A stretch of DNA of 28,653 nucleotides, from assembly GCA_943704425.1 (NCBI GenBank), contig CALSCP010002066.1:1-28653 (forward strand), written 5' to 3'. A model generated the notes under the pieces. It did not search any database and was not told where the DNA came from. It saw only the letters and a program-made list of their open reading frames with translations. This DNA is from Ministeria vibrans ATCC 50519 (lineage: Eukaryota > Opisthokonta > Filasterea). Positions 24,884 to 28,653 of the stretch are shown piece after piece (within the stretch, counting starts at the first letter, position 1; each line of letters opens with the position of its first letter). A program made the translations under genes and the position numbers.

Positions 24884-27874
24884 ATGAAAGTCTATGGACT
24901 CTGCTACGTCCCCGTTCACGCCGTCACCCCTGTGGTTGTTCAGTACGTGCCCGTCTACCACCCCGTGCCCCTCCGAAGTGTCTCGGTGAACGGTAAGATC
25001 CCATTTTTTTTATTCTCAACTTACCCCTTTCACTTTCCTCCTCTCATCTTGCTCCTCCTGCCAGCGCAAATGGTCGACGTCTGCGCCGAAGTCACAGTCA
25101 AGCAAGTCTACGTCAACAGCGAACCCACACCCATTGAGGCACAGTAAGAAGACAAAAAAAGAAGACAAAAAAACAAAAAAACAAAAAAAAGTCGCACTGC
25201 ACTCCTCTCTCTGTCCCTAACGCCTCTCCCTCCGTCTCCTGCTGCTAGATATGTCTTCCCACTTGACGAACGCGCGGCGGTCTGCGCGTTCAGCTGCGAC
25301 GTGGACGGGCGTCAGATTGTGGGTGAGGTGAAGGAGAAGGACGAGGCGACGCGCGAGTACAATGCGGCTGTGCAGCAGGGCCACGGCGCGGCGCTTCTCA
25401 CGCAGGAGAAGGAGGACGTCTTCAAGGCCAAGATTGGCAACATTCTGTCGGGCTCGGTCGTGACTGTGTCCATCACGTATGTGGTCGAACTTAAGACGGA
25501 GGGTGACGCTGTGCGTTTCTTGCTGCCCACTACTGTCGCGCCGCGCTACACACCGCCCGGCACGGCACCCACCGCACAGCCACCTACTGCGTCGTTTGCT
25601 GCGAGCGCCGCTTATGCGCTTGATATTAAGCTCGAGTGCTCCATGATGTCGGCGATCCAATCGATTGTTTCGCCCTCTCACGGCCATGTCATGGTCGCGA
25701 CTGTCGAGGGCCAGACGGCCACGGCACAGCTGCTGAATGCCGTGGACATGGACAAGGATCTGGTGGTGCTGGTGACGCCCGAGAAGCCCTTGGTGCTGCA
25801 AGCGTGCCTCGAGCACGACGCGCCCTCAGGCTCCCACGCCGCCATGCTCACCATCTGCCCACAGTTTGAGCTCGTCGACAAGCGAGGCGAGTACGTCTTT
25901 GTGGTGGACCGCAGTGGCTCGATGCGTGGTGCCCAGATGACAAAGGCATGTGCCGCCCTGCAGCTCTTTCTGCGTTCACTGCCCGCCGACTGCTACTTCA
26001 ACATTGTCGGATTTGGCTCGCGCATGGAAATGTACGAGCGCTCGTCGGTGCGCTACAACGCCCACTCGCTCGCCAGTGCCACCAAACACATCAACGGAAT
26101 CACCGCCAACCTGGGCGGCACCGAACTGCTCAACCCACTACGCACCGTAATGGACCGTCCTGCCATTCCCGGCTACGCCCGGCAGGTCTTTGTGCTCACC
26201 GACGGACAGGTGTCCAACACCGAGGCGGTCGTGTCCTACGTGCGCTCGCAGGACCGCCACGCGCGTGTCTTTGCTCTGGGCATTGGCTCGGCCGTCTCGC
26301 GTGCTCTCGTTGAAGGCATTGCGCGTGCCGGCAATGGTACTGCCAAGTTTGCCGTCGAGAGCACTCGTCTCGAGGGTCTTGTCGTGCCTCAGCTGAAGCA
26401 AGCCATGCAGCCCGCCATCCGCGACGTCAAAGTCGACTGGGGCACTAGCCTTGCGGCCGCCTCGGCGTCTCAGCCGCCTGTCTACACCGAAAAGGCCCCC
26501 GAGCCTGAGCCTAGCCAGCCACCCAAGGTCAAGTCTCTCCTGGGCTACCGCAGCCCCAATGCGACTGCCACCATGACTTCCGCTACATCCACCGCCACTC
26601 CCGCCAGTCGTGCCCTTGTCAAGCAGTCGCCGCACTCCCTTCCACCCGTCTTCAATGGCGAGCGCTTCCAGGTCTACTGCATCTTCGAGCCGGGCCAGTC
26701 GCTGCCCAAGAGCGTCAGCATTACTGCACAGACACCTGACGGGCCCCTTGAGGCAACTGCCGACATCACCGAGGAGACGACTGTCGAGGGTCTTCTCATC
26801 CACCGCATGGCCGCGCGTGCTCTTCTGCGCGACCTCGACAACGGTACCAGTCCCCTTCATGCCGGCCTCGGCTTTGGCTCACATCCATCGCTCGCCGAAA
26901 TCAAGCGCGAAATGGTTACGCTGAGCAAGCGCTACAACCTTGCGAGCACCCATGCCGCCTTTGTCGCAGTCGACGTGCGCTCTCTCGGCGAACGTCTTCA
27001 GTGCGGCGGCTGGACTCCTCATGTCGACGTGCCCGCCATGGCACCTCAGCAACAACAACAGCAATTCCGCAGCCGTGGCGGTCCCATGCTTGCTGCGCCT
27101 ATGATGATGCAGGCAGGATTCGGAGGTGGCGGTGGCGGCGGCTACGCTCGCAACTGTGCGGCGCCCATGATGAAGGCCAAGATGAAGAAGGGCGCCGGTC
27201 CACCACCGCCCATGGCTCCCGGTGGACCCGGGGCCCAGGTGGCCATGAGACGCTCGGCTGCCGCTCCTGCCGCTCCTGCCATGAACTCTGCGGCCTCCGC
27301 GCCTACCGCTGACATGCTCTGTGACAGCTTTGGTTTTGTTGACGATTCAATGGACAACTCGAGTCTGTGCAGCAGCGACGACGACGAGGACGACGACTGG
27401 GAGGAGAAGACAGAAAAACTCGAGCTGAACTCAGCGTCGCTCCTGTCCGTCAAGACCGACAAGAAGCACATCAACAAGGAGAGTAGCAGCAGCAGCAGAC
27501 GTAAGGAAGGTGGTGGTGCGGAGAAGAAGAACTCCAAGAGTGTGTCGCCGCTTGAGACAATGGACCTCATTGTGAGCACTCAGGACGTCGATGGCTCAGT
27601 GGGTCTCACGGCGGCCCTTGTCGCGTCGGTCAGTGCACAGCTGAGTCAAGACGCAGTTATGACCGCCTGCAGCGCCTATCCGTCGAGCACAGGCAGCGTT
27701 GACACGCGTACCATTGCCGGCACTGCCCTGGCCATTGCGTTCCTGCGCGCCCGTCTTGCAGACCACAAGGACGAGTGGGAGCTCATGGTCGACAAGTCCC
27801 TTGACTTCCTTCGTGCTGCTGTGGGCGCTTCACACGTCGATGCCCTTCTTGCTGCTGTCGCTGCGCTTCTCTAG
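24884..27874 (+). CDS. VWA5A: VWA5A-like protein with VIT and von Willebrand A domains
   Basis: Three exons (24884-24992, 25065-25143, 25249-27874) give about 937 residues. The N-terminal VIT domain shows PVPLRSVSVN, YVFPLDERAAVCAFSCDVDG, REYNAAVQQGHGAALL and NILSGSVVTVSITYV. The VWA domain starts FVVDRSGSM with an intact MIDAS DxSxS (Asp283, Ser285, Ser287), followed by ADCYFNIVGFGS, NLGGTELLNPL and VFVLTDGQVSNTEAV. The C-terminal part has a Gly/Met-rich segment, a PPPP run, an acidic stretch, poly-Ser and a final conserved helical block (DGSVGLTAALVASV ... VDALLAAVAALL) found in VWA5A and PARP4-type proteins. No signal peptide or TM helix is visible, so it is probably cytosolic. The animal homologue's biochemical role is poorly defined. 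GC-rich codon use is strong, which hints at high expression. Confidence 0.87.
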
Positions 27875-27876
27875 GA

Positions 27877-27903
27877 ACACACACACACACACACACACAC
27901 ACA
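27877..27903. repeat. (AC)n microsatellite immediately after the VWA5A-like stop
   Basis: A run of about 13 AC dinucleotides begins three bases after the TAG codon, so it falls in the 3' UTR. Confidence 0.9.
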
Positions 27904-27971
27904 ATAGTTTATCAAGCCATAAAAATGCACAGTAATAATTTCATTCATTTGAATACATTAGTAGGTCTGTC

Positions 27972-28040
27972 TCACTCAGTAGTCAGTCGTCAGCATAGTG
28001 TGGGACCTACTCACTCAGTAGTCAGTCGTCAGCATAGTGT
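27972..28040. repeat. Pair of 30-base exact direct repeats
   Basis: The 30-base segment TCACTCAGTAGTCAGTCGTC plus AGCATAGTGT occurs at 27972-28001 and again at 28011-28040. The first copy and the spacer are bracketed by the inverted heptamers GTAGGTC (27961-27967) and GACCTAC (28004-28010). Confidence 0.9.
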
Positions 28041-28210
28041 AGTGTATACACTTACTCACGCCTGTTTGTCTGGTCAAGTGGTCATACTAGCTGTTATTAT
28101 TTTGAAAATTTCAACCTCAGTAATAAAATTAGTAAAATAATTATTACGTCTTCGATCGATTATCGATAAAAATTTTCTTCTGTACATTCACCGGGACCAG
28201 AAGTACCAAC

Positions 28211-28216
28211 TATAAA
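28211..28216 (+). promoter_or_regulatory. TATA box upstream of the hairpin
   Basis: TATAAA in the context CAACTATAAATGAG, similar to the VWA5A-like promoter (ACTATAAAT). A start near 28240 would fall inside the hairpin at 28225-28261. Confidence 0.45.
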
Positions 28217-28224
28217 TGAGTCGG

Positions 28225-28261
28225 GTAGGAGTGCAGGGCTCGCTTGAGCCCTCACTCCTAC
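28225..28261. repeat. Near-perfect 16-bp inverted repeat (hairpin) with 4-base loop
   Basis: GTAGGAGTG plus AGGGCTC pairs fully with GAGCCCT plus CACTCCTAC. There is one unpaired C (28234) and the loop is GCTT. No T run follows closely, so it does not look like a simple terminator. Confidence 0.85.
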
Positions 28262-28476
28262 ATTCGGTAAGCTTTTGGCACTTTTGCGTCGCTAAGTTTT
28301 TCCAATTTTTTTTCCCTTTTGATCAAATATTATAATCTTTTACCTTTTAAAAAACCCATCTGTAGGGTGGAACAGCAGACATGCATCAGGTATTTGACGC
28401 GACATCCAATATTTACAGTTAAATATTTTGCAGCCTACAAAATATGTTTATATATCACAAAAAGGCCTCGTCTGGT

Positions 28477-28589
28477 GTCTGCTTGGTCTAGTGGTATGAT
28501 AGAAGCGCAACATCTGCGCTTCCTTACATCTCGCTTCGGGCTTCAATCGAAATTGCAAGAGGTCGCCGGTTCGATTCCGGCAGCAGACC
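28477..28589 (+). tRNA. tRNA-Pro (anticodon CGG) with a canonical 13-base intron and an additional 28-base insertion
   Basis: The acceptor strand GTCTGCT (28477-28483) pairs perfectly with AGCAGAC (28582-28588), with discriminator C28589. The D arm is TGGTCTAGTGGTATGAT, typical of eukaryotic tRNA-Pro. The anticodon arm is CTCGC/TTCGGG with CGG at 28537-28539. The variable loop is AGGTC and the T arm is GCCGG TTCGATT CCGGC. The Pol III A box (TGGTCTAGTGG) and B box (GGTTCGATTCC) match consensus, a TATATA lies about 25 bases upstream, and a T9 terminator follows at 28591. The canonical intron 28541-28553 folds as expected: TTCG of the loop pairs with intron CGAA and leaves a 3-base bulge at the 3' splice site. 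A second insertion (about 28501-28528) separates the D arm from the anticodon arm and forms a 7-bp hairpin. The anticodon stem has one C.A mismatch (28532/28557). Confidence 0.86.
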
Positions 28590-28590
28590 G

Positions 28591-28653
28591 TTTTTTTTTG
28601 GTTCTTTTTCTTTTTTTTTGGTTCTTTTTTTTCTTGCTTGTTTCTGTTTTTTT
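28591..28653 (+). terminator. Pol III T-run terminators after the tRNA
   Basis: T9 begins two bases after the discriminator base. Two further long T runs follow (near 28611 and 28627) in repeats of GGTTCTTTTT, giving backup termination sites. Confidence 0.8.

Larger units (their letters stand above)
28041..28476. other. Spacer between the VWA5A-like gene and the tRNA; possible small transcription unit
   Basis: AT-rich DNA. It includes a TATAAA (28211-28216), a strong hairpin (28225-28261), a donor-like CATTCG|GTAAGC at 28266/28267, and acceptor-like CTGTAG|GGTGG near 28365 and TTTGCAG|CCTAC near 28433. A short chain ATG CAT CAG | CCT ACA AAA could be read but is unsupported by any family and would run into the tRNA gene, so I do not call a CDS. 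Confidence 0.5.

Noticed and set aside
28381-28500. Mini-ORF starting ATG CAT CAG joined to CCT ACA AAA
   Set aside because: It is very short, has no family match and runs into the tRNA gene. It is kept only as part of the possible transcription-unit finding.
28501-28528. The 7-bp hairpin as the true anticodon arm of a different tRNA
   Set aside because: The 7-base loop AACATCT lacks T at position 33. CTCGC-TTCGGG downstream matches tRNA-Pro and is followed by a proper intron fold.

Overview
This is a piece of a nuclear genome from a unicellular eukaryote. Genes are split by short GT-AG introns (mostly 50-270 bases), intergenic spacers are 150-700 bases, and both strands are used. Purine and dinucleotide microsatellites are abundant and there is one assembly gap (N, 18446-18647). 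The gene content fits a holozoan protist (choanoflagellate, filasterean or ichthyosporean grade) or a close unicellular relative such as an apusomonad: a Rabankyrin-like BTB protein, FIG4, an adhesion-type 7TM receptor with a GPS motif, and a large EGF-repeat membrane protein. The species cannot be fixed from the sequence alone.

Layout, left to right. (1) Minus strand, 220-1517: the first five exons of an ANKFY1/Rabankyrin-5-like gene (coiled coil plus BTB), cut by the left edge. (2) Minus strand, 1713-6145: FIG4, a SAC-domain phosphoinositide phosphatase in six exons. Genes 1 and 2 lie head-to-tail 195 bases apart, and in animals both families act on endosomal phosphoinositides. (3) Minus strand, 6581-11186: an adhesion-GPCR-like receptor with the order signal peptide, receptor-L-like repeats, GPS, six EGF, ZU5-like domain, 7TM and Ser-rich tail. 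(4) Plus strand, 11583-12489: a HINT3-like histidine-triad protein. (5) Plus strand, 13178-17434: a type I membrane protein with a repeat-interrupted N-terminal domain, about 15.5 EGF repeats, the same ZU5-like juxtamembrane domain, one TM helix and a short tail. (6) Minus strand, 17592-21402: LSG1, a circularly permuted ribosome-biogenesis GTPase; one conserved coding exon is missing and must fall in the N gap or the repeats beside it. (7) Plus strand, 21761-23011: an OGFOD2-like 2-oxoglutarate/Fe oxygenase. (8) Plus strand, 23171-24308: a divergent SLC25-type mitochondrial carrier. (9) Plus strand, 24884-27874: a VWA5A-like VIT plus VWA protein. (10) 28477-28589: a tRNA-Pro(CGG) gene with two insertions.

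The most unusual items are three. The tRNA-Pro gene carries a normal 13-base intron plus a second 28-base hairpin insertion between the D arm and the anticodon arm. The receptor has its GPS far upstream of the membrane (about 390 residues), separated by EGF and ZU5-like modules. The two neighbouring surface-protein genes share the same EGF / ZU5-like / transmembrane juxtamembrane cassette, which suggests local domain exchange. A dispersed purine-rich minisatellite with the core AACAAAGTGATAGA occurs in three places and surrounds the assembly gap.
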